A stretch of 34,394 nt of DNA from Bacteroidales bacterium (GTDB taxonomy: Bacteria; Bacteroidota; Bacteroidia; Bacteroidales; UBA932), in assembly GCA_016290835.1 (NCBI GenBank), contig JAEEVG010000025.1:1-34394 (forward strand), given 5' to 3'. The translations under genes and the position numbers were made by a program. This document shows, in pieces, positions 22,896 through 34,394 of this stretch; the first letter of the stretch is position 1; each line of letters starts with the position of its first letter. The notes under the pieces were generated by a model. The model saw only the letters and a list, made by a program, of their open reading frames with translations, had not been told where the DNA came from and searched no databases.

Positions 22896-24290
22896 ATGAA
22901 GCAAACCCTCTTCCTACTCGCCCTCTCCCTGGCGCTCTTTGCCTGCGCCGGATCGGGAAAACCTGCCGGCGATGCCGGATCCGACATACCCGCACTCATC
23001 GAAGAAGCCGCCGCCGACCTGTCCGCCCAGCGTTTCGAGCCCGCGATGGACAAGGCGCTCCGCGCGCTGGCGCTTTCCCGCGAGAGCGGCTCCGCACGCG
23101 AAGAGGTGCAGGCCCTGCAGGCCATCATCGGCATCGACATCATGGCCAGCCGGGACGAGGACGCCTGGGACAAGGCGCTGGAGGCGGAAGCCCTCGCCCG
23201 GGAACACGCCTTCAAGCAGGAACTCGCCGGCATCCTCGTCGCCAAGGCGAAGCTTTGCTCCTATGCGGAGATCTCGCCCGAGACCGGCCGGAACGACGAG
23301 GGCCTGGGCTATGCGGCCGAAGCGCTTTCGCTCGCCGAGCAGACCGGAGCCCTGGAGGAGCAGTGCGAGGCCTGCTACATCATCGGCTCGCTGCACATCA
23401 ACAAGAACCGCTGGAGCGACCCCATCGACCCGGAGATCTACCGCACGGCCGGGCAATGGCTGGACCGCGGGCAGGCCCTCGCCGACAGCTGCGGCCTTCC
23501 GCGCTTGAAGCGCAACGGCATCCTCTTCCGTTCCCGCTGGTTCCAGCAAGGCGACCGCAACGAGGAGGCCATCCAATACTTCGAGCAGGTGCTGTCCGCG
23601 CTTCCGGAGGACGACTACCTCACCGCATCCAGCCTGGACGACCGCCTGGTACGGCTCTATACCCGCACGGGCCGCTACCAGGACGCCCTGGACATCCACG
23701 ACGACTATGTCTACCGGATGCAGAAGTACATCCTGCAGAAGCAGGACGAGACCCTGCAGGAGATGGAGACCCGCTTCGAAGTGCAGCAGAAGGAGCGCGA
23801 ACTGGAACGCAGCCGCTACCGGACCGGCCTGCTGGTACTGGCCCTGCTGCTGGCCGCATCGGGCATCTTCATCCTGCTGAGCCACCTGGACAGGCTGCGC
23901 CGCCGCAACGCGGAACTCCAGCAGAGCAACGATACCAAGGAGCAGATCATCGAGGTCATTTCCAAGGACCTCAAGAGTCCGGCGGACGGTTATGCCTCCA
24001 AACTGGAGGAACTCGCGGCGAATCCCGGCATCCTGAACGAGAAGGTGGCCGCCTACGTGGAGGAATCGATGAGGATCCGCGCCAGCCGGATTGCGGATCT
24101 CAGCCTGTCGCAGCGCGAAATCCAGATTATCCGCCTCAGCGCCCAGGGCCTGAAGGCCGCCGAGATTGCCGAGCGCACCTTCCTCTCCGTCAACACCGTC
24201 AACACCCACCGCCAGCGCATCTACGCCAAGATGAATGTGAAGAACGTCTCCGACATGATCCGCAAGGCGGGCGAACTGGGCATCCTCTGA
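22896..24290 (+). CDS. Membrane-spanning TPR-LuxR regulator with a histidine-less kinase-like H-box
   Basis: A 464-residue protein: lipoprotein-like N-terminus (Cys17 in LFAC), helical TPR-type repeats (about 25-275), a charged coiled coil, one membrane helix (about 311-331), a second coiled coil, and a C-terminal LuxR-type helix-turn-helix (about 402-464, with LSLSQREIQIIRLSAQGLK and AEIAERTFLSVNTVNTHRQR). The sensor would lie in the periplasm and the DNA-binding domain in the cytoplasm. Between membrane and HTH, residues 340-362 read like the dimerisation helix of a histidine kinase, with IISHDLKSP-type sequence changed to VISKDLKSP, so the phospho-accepting His is Lys357. No ATPase domain follows. 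It is divergent from the peptide-LRR operon and probably regulates it. Confidence 0.85.
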   Translation: MKQTLFLLALSLALFACAGSGKPAGDAGSDIPALIEEAAADLSAQRFEPAMDKALRALALSRESGSAREEVQALQAIIGIDIMASRDEDAWDKALEAEALAREHAFKQELAGILVAKAKLCSYAEISPETGRNDEGLGYAAEALSLAEQTGALEEQCEACYIIGSLHINKNRWSDPIDPEIYRTAGQWLDRGQALADSCGLPRLKRNGILFRSRWFQQGDRNEEAIQYFEQVLSALPEDDYLTASSLDDRLVRLYTRTGRYQDALDIHDDYVYRMQKYILQKQDETLQEMETRFEVQQKERELERSRYRTGLLVLALLLAASGIFILLSHLDRLRRRNAELQQSNDTKEQIIEVISKDLKSPADGYASKLEELAANPGILNEKVAAYVEESMRIRASRIADLSLSQREIQIIRLSAQGLKAAEIAERTFLSVNTVNTHRQRIYAKMNVKNVSDMIRKAGELGIL

Positions 24291-24303
24291 GTGCTTTTTT
24301 TGC

Positions 24304-24311
24304 TATCTTTG
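24304..24311 (+). promoter_or_regulatory. -7 box TATCTTTG of the pseudouridine synthase gene
   Basis: An exact TAnnTTTG match following a run of seven T after the luxR-type gene, and ending four bases before the ATG at 24316. It is another predicted leaderless start. Confidence 0.6.
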
Positions 24312-24315
24312 CGGC

Positions 24316-25026
24316 ATGGAATACAGGCAGCTGACCCCAGTGGAATTCGAGGACCTCGCAGGGCGCATCCTCTATGAGGACAACCACCTGCTGGTCTTCA
24401 ACAAGCGCCCGGGCGAGATCACCCAGGGCGACAAGACCGGCGACGAGCCTCTGACCGAGACCCTCAAGGCCTTCATCGCGCAGCGGGACGCCAAGCCGGG
24501 CAAGGTTTTCCTGGGCCTGCCCCACCGCCTCGACCGCCCCGTCAGCGGGGTCTGCCTGCTCGCCAAGACCTCCAAGGCCCTGGAGCGGCTCACGGCGATG
24601 TTCCGCGACGGCGGCGCCCGCAAGACCTACTGGGCCCTCTGCTGTGCGCGCCCCGAGCCCCCCGAGGGGCATCTGGAGGAATGGATCGTCCGCAATGAGC
24701 AGCAGAACAAATCCTACATCGTCGCGCCCGGGGCCACCCCCCGGAAGGATGCCAAACTGGCCAGGCTCGACTACCGCTACCTGCGCAGCACGGACCGCTA
24801 CCACCTCGTGGAAGTGGACCTGCTCACCGGCCGCCACCACCAGATCCGCTGCCAGCTCGCCCACCTGGGCTGCCCGATCAAGGGCGACTTGAAGTACGGT
24901 GCCCCGCGCTCCAACCCCGACGGCGGCATCTGCCTGCACGCCAGGTGCATCCGCTTCACCCATCCCGTCAAAAAAACGGGAATGGAGGTTTCGGCCCCCA
25001 TTCCCGCATCCTGGAAAGGTATCTGA
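24316..25026 (+). CDS. RluA-family pseudouridine synthase without S4 domain
   Basis: A 236-residue stand-alone catalytic domain that isomerises uridine in rRNA or tRNA. The signature PHRLDRPVSGVCLLAKT contains catalytic Asp73, and LLTGRHHQIRCQLAHLG is the second family block. It lacks the N-terminal S4 domain of RluD, so it resembles the short RluA/TruC-like members; the exact target cannot be told. It converges on the GH2 gene with only six bases between stops, and its last 50 or so bases contain the terminator of the opposing transcript. Confidence 0.92.
   Translation: MEYRQLTPVEFEDLAGRILYEDNHLLVFNKRPGEITQGDKTGDEPLTETLKAFIAQRDAKPGKVFLGLPHRLDRPVSGVCLLAKTSKALERLTAMFRDGGARKTYWALCCARPEPPEGHLEEWIVRNEQQNKSYIVAPGATPRKDAKLARLDYRYLRSTDRYHLVEVDLLTGRHHQIRCQLAHLGCPIKGDLKYGAPRSNPDGGICLHARCIRFTHPVKKTGMEVSAPIPASWKGI
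24971..25006 (-). terminator. Intrinsic terminator of the PUL transcript, inside the pseudouridine synthase coding end
   Basis: On the minus strand a 9-bp stem (plus coordinates 24998-25006 and 24977-24985: CGGGAATGG with CCATTCCCG) is followed directly by six T (24976-24971). It lies 27 bases past the GH2 stop. The same bases encode the C-terminal KKTGMEVSAP of the opposing gene. Confidence 0.8.
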
Positions 25027-25032
25027 CGTATC

Positions 25033-29363
<4,331 letters not shown>

Positions 29364-29372
29364 AGTTATCTA

Positions 29373-30293
29373 TTATTCATTTTGGTAAACTCTGACATAG
29401 TCGATGCAGTAGCGCTGCGGGAAGATACTTCCGGAAGGGTCGCCGCCGTTCTGCCCGCCGATCGCATAGTCCAGCAGGATGTAGTGGGCGAAGTCCGGGT
29501 GGTCGTTGCTGAACGGGTTCTCGGTGTTGCCCCGGAATCCGCCGTTGACCGTCTCAGACAGGTCCACAGTATTGAGGACCTCGCCGTCCAGGGAGAGGAC
29601 GAGCTGCCCGGGCGTCCAGTCCATCGTCCAGACGTGGTATTTCTCCACCCAGTCCGGATCCTTCTCGAGGAAGTGGGACAGTGGATGATGCGTCGTCCGC
29701 CATTTCGAGGAGCCGCTTGCGGCCCCCCAGGCAGCATTCGCCAGGATGGTCGGGGTATCCCGCACCAGGTAGTACTCCATCACGTCGATCTCGCCGCAAA
29801 ACGGCCAACCCCAGCGGTTGCCCAGGGTCCAGATGGCAGGCCAGGAACCTTTCTCAATGGAGATCTTGGCCCGGACTTCCAGTTTGCCGTATTTGAAGGT
29901 GAAACTGTTGCGGGTGTTGACGCTGCCGGAGGTATATTCGGCCACCTTGCGGGAGCGCTTCCAGTCGCGCTCCGGGGCGGAAGGGTCGTAGTTGGGATTC
30001 TCGACCTGCTCACGACGCGCTTCCAGGACCAGGGCGCCGCCCTCGACGAAGCAATTCTCCTCCTTGTACCACTGATGCTCCTGGTTGCGCACGAATCCCA
30101 GCTCGTAGGACCAGTCGGGCCCCGGGCGGCCGGGAATGTCGAATTCGTCGTGCCAGACCAGCTTCATGCCGTCGTAACGGGCAGGCGCAGCGCTGCGGGG
30201 AAGCGGCTTGTACGCCTGGCGGGACGTGCCGCAACCCGCCAGCAACAGGCAGGCGGCGCAGGCGGCAAGGGCCAGGTTCAGGACTTTATTCAC
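29373..30293 (-). CDS. GH16 endo-glycanase lipoprotein
   Basis: A 306-residue lipoprotein (Cys21 in LLLAGC) with a GH16 jelly-roll. The catalytic motif is GEIDVMEY with Glu168, Asp170 and Glu173, and the substrate-cleft WHDEFD and WPAIWTLG segments are present. GH16 enzymes cut beta-1,3-glucans, agar/carrageenan or beta-1,3-galactans; the neighbours make galactan plausible. The frame is open to a TTG at 30317, but the GTG at 30293 gives the better lipoprotein signal (MNKVLNLALAAC) and is preferred. A strong hairpin separates it from susD upstream. Confidence 0.9.
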   Translation of the reverse strand: MNKVLNLALAACAACLLLAGCGTSRQAYKPLPRSAAPARYDGMKLVWHDEFDIPGRPGPDWSYELGFVRNQEHQWYKEENCFVEGGALVLEARREQVENPNYDPSAPERDWKRSRKVAEYTSGSVNTRNSFTFKYGKLEVRAKISIEKGSWPAIWTLGNRWGWPFCGEIDVMEYYLVRDTPTILANAAWGAASGSSKWRTTHHPLSHFLEKDPDWVEKYHVWTMDWTPGQLVLSLDGEVLNTVDLSETVNGGFRGNTENPFSNDHPDFAHYILLDYAIGGQNGGDPSGSIFPQRYCIDYVRVYQNE

Positions 30294-30329
30294 GGTGTGC
30301 AGGATTACGATTGTCAAATTGATAAGAAA

Positions 30330-30362
30330 GATTCATGTCAGGGCCGCACCCTGACATGAATC
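30330..30362 (-). terminator. 14-bp perfect hairpin between susD and GH16
   Basis: Arms 30330-30343 and 30349-30362 are exact complements around a 5-base loop; the minus strand continues TTTCTTATC. In Bacteroidota polysaccharide loci such hairpins after susD partly end or protect the susCD message, so binding proteins are made in excess of enzymes. Confidence 0.85.
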
Positions 30363-30376
30363 TGAAAAGCAGCAAC

Positions 30377-32407
30377 TTACTTGGTCGCGGACTGGTCAGC
30401 ATCGGTGGGCCAGTACGGATTCTGCCAGATCACCGAAGCCGAAGCCGTCTCACCGTCAGGAGAGGTAAGAAGCATCTGGGAGATGGGAATCGGGTTGAGG
30501 TAGTGGGCCATGTGCCAGTGGATACCGTTGAAACCGTTCTTGGCCTCGTAGGTCTGGAACGGGCGCAGATACTCGCTGAGGGCTTTCTCGGACACGTTGG
30601 ACTTGTTGCTGGTCCGGTCGGCCTTCAGGTCGCTGAACCAGCCCTCCATCGGGGTATTCCAGAGGTGGAAACCCTCGACCTGATAGCCGTACTGGGCACC
30701 GCCCTGTGCAAGCTGGTCCATCGCACGCCAACGGCGCAGGTCGTTGTAGCGGAAGCCCTCGGAGAGTAGCTCGCAGCGACGCTCGCGGCGGATGTTGTAG
30801 AGGGTCTTGTCGGTCAGGACCTTCCCGGCGGAATAGGCGCCCCAGTCGAACTCGGCCTCCTTGGCCATGTCGGTGGCGTCGATGGTCTTCTGGTAGTCCG
30901 GATCCACTTTGGCGCGCGTACGCAGGGCCTTCCAGTAATTGGCGGCCGTGGCGTCCACGCTGCCGTTCAGCTCGTAGCTGGCCTCCATGTAGTTGAGCAG
31001 GGCCTCGGCCGCACGGAAGATCACCGCTCCGGTGTAGCCGCCGTTGTTGGCATAGTGCAGCACGTCGAGGGCGCCGCCCTTGTGCAGGGAATAGCCCGTG
31101 GAGTAGCCACGCTCGCTGTCGGCCTCGGTGATGTGCGGAGCATCCTCCACAACCTTCACTTCCGTACCCTTCGGGTTGCCGATGTTGTAGATGACATTCT
31201 TGTCGCCGGGGGACTTGAGGAAGATGGACAGACGCGTATCGCGGTTCGTCCGGACATCGGCGAGGGTCTTGTCACCTTTGTAGTAGCCGTCGCCATCGGC
31301 GTAGCTGCCGTGGGTGTAGACCGGAGTGCCGTCCAGCATCAGGAAGTTCTGCACATAGGCGCGGGTCAGACCCACCATGTAGTTGCCGCGGCCGGCGGCC
31401 TGCGGAACGGCATGGGTGGAATAGCTGGAGTGATATTGACGCCACATCAGCACCTCGGGAACATTGGAGAGGCTCTCGGAGGCGAACATATTGAAGTACG
31501 GGTTGGCCGCATCCGACTCGGCCTGCTGCATTACGCCGGTGTTGGCGGTAAGTTTGCTCACATAGGCATCACCCACCTGTTTGGCGGCATCCATGGCCTG
31601 CTGGAGGAACCACTTGGCCTCGTTCTCGACGCTGCCGGTGGAATAGGTATAGGATCCGCCGGGCCACTCCGACCCGCCGGGCACGAAGGCCGTGCCGGCG
31701 AAATACTTCAGCCAGGTGCCCTCGAACAGGGCCACGCGGGACTTCAGCAACAGGGCTGCGTCCTTGTTGATGCGGGTGGTCTCGAAATTGACGCCGCCCA
31801 TCAGCTTGATGGCCTCGTCGAGGTCCTCGAGGATGAAGCGGGCGACCTCGTTCTGCGGTGCGCGGCGGCTGGCCTCGGTCAGCACCTCCATATCATCGGG
31901 AAGCGGTTCCTTGATGATCGGGTAGTCTCCGAAGGTTATCAACTTCGTATAGTAGTAATAAGCGCGCAGGAAGTAGGCCTCACCGATGCAATGCTTGATG
32001 CGGGCATCCGTGCCTGAGATCTTGCCTTCAGCGTATTTCGGGAGCACCTGCTCCAGGAAATAGTTGACATAGTAGAGGTTCTGGAAACTCCAGTTGCTGT
32101 CCGTGGAAGGGACCTTCCACAGGTTGTCCATGTAGCGGTTCTGGATGGTCCGGGTAACCTGGTTGTCCGTGCCGGAGTCATTCCCGAGCAAGCCGTAGCT
32201 GTAGGTGCCGTGGCCGGGAAGGATATTGGCATATTCGCGCAGCAGGGAGGCCTGAAGCTGGCTCTCATCCGAGAAGTACCCCTCCGGGGAAATCTGGGAC
32301 ATGGGCTCCTTGTTGAGGAAATTGTCGCAGGCAGTCAGTCCGCCGACGATCAACACACCCATCAGGATCTTGCCGAAAATATTCATCTTGTTCATAATCT
32401 TCTTCAT
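30377..32407 (-). CDS. SusD-like glycan-binding lipoprotein
   Basis: A 676-residue outer-membrane lipoprotein (Cys27 in GGLTAC) of the SusD/RagB family, which acts as the surface lid that loads glycans into the SusC channel. It shows the typical start CDNFLNKEPMSQISPEGYFSD, helical TPR-like segments (AYFLRAYYYYTKL) and the C-terminal RRERRCELLSEGFRYNDLRRWRAMD. It is longer than most members (about 500-600), with insertions in the ligand-binding half. It follows susC by six bases. The start may be Met1, Met5 or Met8. Confidence 0.96.
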   Translation of the reverse strand: MKKIMNKMNIFGKILMGVLIVGGLTACDNFLNKEPMSQISPEGYFSDESQLQASLLREYANILPGHGTYSYGLLGNDSGTDNQVTRTIQNRYMDNLWKVPSTDSNWSFQNLYYVNYFLEQVLPKYAEGKISGTDARIKHCIGEAYFLRAYYYYTKLITFGDYPIIKEPLPDDMEVLTEASRRAPQNEVARFILEDLDEAIKLMGGVNFETTRINKDAALLLKSRVALFEGTWLKYFAGTAFVPGGSEWPGGSYTYSTGSVENEAKWFLQQAMDAAKQVGDAYVSKLTANTGVMQQAESDAANPYFNMFASESLSNVPEVLMWRQYHSSYSTHAVPQAAGRGNYMVGLTRAYVQNFLMLDGTPVYTHGSYADGDGYYKGDKTLADVRTNRDTRLSIFLKSPGDKNVIYNIGNPKGTEVKVVEDAPHITEADSERGYSTGYSLHKGGALDVLHYANNGGYTGAVIFRAAEALLNYMEASYELNGSVDATAANYWKALRTRAKVDPDYQKTIDATDMAKEAEFDWGAYSAGKVLTDKTLYNIRRERRCELLSEGFRYNDLRRWRAMDQLAQGGAQYGYQVEGFHLWNTPMEGWFSDLKADRTSNKSNVSEKALSEYLRPFQTYEAKNGFNGIHWHMAHYLNPIPISQMLLTSPDGETASASVIWQNPYWPTDADQSATK

Positions 32408-32413
32408 TAAGCA

Positions 32414-34394
32414 TTAGAAAGTGAGGGAGACACCGAAGGACCAGGTGCGGGAGAGCGGATAGGCATTACCGCTGCGGCCGCCGGAAATGGTCTCAGGATC
32501 AAACAGACGCATCAGTGCGGAGCCGGTCCAGAGGTTGTCCGCGGACATGAAGATGCGGGCGCGGTTCAGGCCGATCTTGCCGGTCAGGCTCGTCGGCAGG
32601 GTGTAACCGAGCTGGAGGTTCTTCAGACGGATGTAAGCCGCGTTCTGCAGGTAACGGGTCTGGGTCTGCTGGTTCTTGCTGGTGTTGAACACCGGACGAG
32701 GATAATAGGAGTCGAGGTTGGCAGCCAGCTGGTGGCCGGCCAGGCCGCTAGGCTCGGCGCGGAAGTAATCGACATGGTCGTAGAAGCCGCAGGACCACCA
32801 CTGGTTGCTGGTGACACCCCAGAACTGCTCGTTGCTCAGCCACACATCGTGCTTGAGCACGCCCTGGAAGAGGATGCGGATATCAAAGCCCTTGTAGTCG
32901 GCCGCAAGGTTGAGGCCGAAGAAGTAATGGGAGTTGCTGTTGCCGATCACCTTGAGGTCACCGTGGTCCTCGAGGGTCTGGGCGCCGCGGGTGATGCCCG
33001 GCTTGCCGTCCAGGTCAGCGTACATGATGTCGCCGGCCGCCCACTGGGAGCCCAGGGAAGACTGGCCGCCGACCTTCTCGAGATGGGCGTCCATCTCGGC
33101 CTGGGTCTTGGCGATACCGACGGTCTCGAAGCCCCAGATCTCGCCCATTTCGTGTCCTACGTTATAGGAGGAGATGGCGTGGGTCGTATTGCCGGGATAG
33201 CGCGTGATGATCGTACGGGAGTCGGAGATGTTTCCGGAAATGGTGTAACCGAGACCGAACTTGGTGCGGTCGCGCCACGAGAAGTTGAGTTCCCAACCGA
33301 CCGTCTTGAGGTCGGAGTTGTTGCTGTTCGGGGCACTCAGACCGAGGGTGGCGGGGAGCGTCAGGGACGGGCCCACCATGTTCTTGGTGTCGCGGCGGAA
33401 AGCTTCGACCGTGCCCGTGAAGCGGTTGTTAAAGGCGCCCCAGTCCAGACCGAGGTTATAGGTGATGACCTTCTCCCAGGTCAGCGAGGAGCTGATCAGG
33501 CTGCCGACATAGGCGGTATTGGGACGGTTGCCATTGTAGATCCAGCTACCGTTGGCCGTGCCGAGGGTCATGGTCCGGTAGGTCGGGTAATAGCCGGAGG
33601 TATTCTGGTTGGAAAGGGTACCGTAGGAGAGGCGCAGCTTGAGCATATTGACCGAGCGCTTGAGATCCTTCCAGAACGGCTCCTGGGCGACGTTCCAACC
33701 CAGGGAGACGGACGGGGACCAGGTCCAGCGGCGGTTCTGGCGGAAACGGGAAGTACCGTCGTAGCGGAGGTTGGCCTCGACCAGGTAACGGCCCTGGTAG
33801 TCGTAGTTGATACGGCCGAAGAAGCCGGCGGTGGACCATTCGTTGGTGGTACCGGAAATGGTCGGATTGACGGCGGAGCCGCCATTGTTCAAACCGGTGG
33901 TCAGACTGAGGACAGGCAGGTTGACGTCCTGCAGGCCGTTGCGGCGGGCGGAGAAGCTCTTGATCTGCTCTTCATCGGACTGGAAACCGACCATAGCCTT
34001 GAAGTTGTGGACTTTCTGGATGTCGAAGGTGTAGTCGGTGTAGATGTTCCAGTTGAAGTGCTGCGTCCGGCTCTGGCTGTTCTCCAGGTAGTTGGAAGCC
34101 GTGTTGGACAGCGGGATGAGTTCACCGGCGGTGTTGTGCTCACGCATCGGGAGGCTCAGGATGACGCCGTTGGTGGTGTTGTTGCGGAAGTTGAACTCGA
34201 TGTGGGTGACCCAGTTCTTGATCGGCTCCAGGGTGAGGGTGGCCTGCTGGGACAGGTTGTCGGTCATCGAATCGTTATAACCGCTCTCTTGGAGTTTCTG
34301 GGCCAGGGAACCGCCGGAACCGTTGCCGGAGAAGTAGCCGTTCGGGTCATAGATCGGCAGGTTCGGCCAGCACTGGCGGCCGAGCTCATTGTAC
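32414..34394 (-). CDS. SusC-like TonB-dependent receptor, 5' part beyond window
   Basis: At least 660 residues of the beta-barrel of a SusC/RagA family glycan importer; the frame stays open to the last base of the window, so the signal peptide and plug lie beyond. Recognisable barrel segments include FRQNRRWTWSPSVSLGWN, LKLRLSYGTLSNQ and the C-terminal NAAYIRLKNLQLGYTLP. The protein ends in phenylalanine (SFGVSLTF), the usual outer-membrane insertion signal. It pairs with the adjacent SusD for TonB-driven uptake of oligosaccharides. Confidence 0.97.
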   Translation of the reverse strand, partial: YNELGRQCWPNLPIYDPNGYFSGNGSGGSLAQKLQESGYNDSMTDNLSQQATLTLEPIKNWVTHIEFNFRNNTTNGVILSLPMREHNTAGELIPLSNTASNYLENSQSRTQHFNWNIYTDYTFDIQKVHNFKAMVGFQSDEEQIKSFSARRNGLQDVNLPVLSLTTGLNNGGSAVNPTISGTTNEWSTAGFFGRINYDYQGRYLVEANLRYDGTSRFRQNRRWTWSPSVSLGWNVAQEPFWKDLKRSVNMLKLRLSYGTLSNQNTSGYYPTYRTMTLGTANGSWIYNGNRPNTAYVGSLISSSLTWEKVITYNLGLDWGAFNNRFTGTVEAFRRDTKNMVGPSLTLPATLGLSAPNSNNSDLKTVGWELNFSWRDRTKFGLGYTISGNISDSRTIITRYPGNTTHAISSYNVGHEMGEIWGFETVGIAKTQAEMDAHLEKVGGQSSLGSQWAAGDIMYADLDGKPGITRGAQTLEDHGDLKVIGNSNSHYFFGLNLAADYKGFDIRILFQGVLKHDVWLSNEQFWGVTSNQWWSCGFYDHVDYFRAEPSGLAGHQLAANLDSYYPRPVFNTSKNQQTQTRYLQNAAYIRLKNLQLGYTLPTSLTGKIGLNRARIFMSADNLWTGSALMRLFDPETISGGRSGNAYPLSRTWSFGVSLTF

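Noticed and set aside
30294..30317. TTG start eight codons upstream for the GH16 gene
   Set aside because: It would put a hydrophobic run and His before the Lys of a normal lipoprotein signal; the GTG at 30293 gives a standard signal peptide.

Overview
The window is a gene-dense, high-G+C stretch of a Bacteroidales chromosome (phylum Bacteroidota). The evidence is a SusC/SusD pair followed by glycoside hydrolase genes, repeated promoter -7 boxes of the form TAnnTTTG, almost no Shine-Dalgarno sequences except a strong one in front of rpsU, a BspA-type leucine-rich-repeat lipoprotein, and Bacteroidota-type versions of Lnt, CobB and DnaK. The family or genus cannot be fixed from this sequence; an uncultured gut or rumen lineage, or something Rikenellaceae-like, would fit.

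Layout. Bases 1-8,330 are housekeeping: the 3' part of lon, then ung facing away from a coaD / thioredoxin-like / small ribbon-helix-helix-like operon. A compact minus-strand operon follows: LysE-family exporter, PASTA-domain membrane protein, rluD and lnt. Bases 8,333-13,974 hold a minus-strand cluster: rplU-rpmA behind a structured leader, then serS-ruvC and a large glycine-rich outer-membrane beta-barrel protein. Bases 13,975-18,395 run on the plus strand: a P-loop ATPase with a CobB-type sirtuin, rpsU with a perfect Shine-Dalgarno, then a secreted GH28-like enzyme with a nitroreductase. dnaK (minus) follows.

Bases 20,583-24,290 form the most unusual block. A 41-residue peptide gene and a lower-G+C fimbrillin-like/EF-hand/LRR surface lipoprotein are transcribed to the left. 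A TPR-TM-LuxR membrane regulator with a histidine-kinase-like H-box lacking its histidine is transcribed to the right. A 10-bp inverted repeat sits almost exactly midway between the two predicted promoters. This looks like a self-contained surface-protein/regulator module.

Bases 24,316-34,394 hold a stand-alone RluA-family pseudouridine synthase and a convergent polysaccharide utilization locus on the minus strand: susC (truncated by the window end), susD, a strong hairpin, GH16, GH43 and GH2. The GH43 has features of exo-beta-1,3-galactanases, so type II arabinogalactan is a reasonable guess for the substrate. The intrinsic terminator of this locus lies inside the coding end of the opposing pseudouridine synthase gene.

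No gene-free stretch exceeds 300 bases. No tRNA, rRNA, CRISPR array, insertion sequence or prophage gene was seen. All similarities are by eye; no database search was run.
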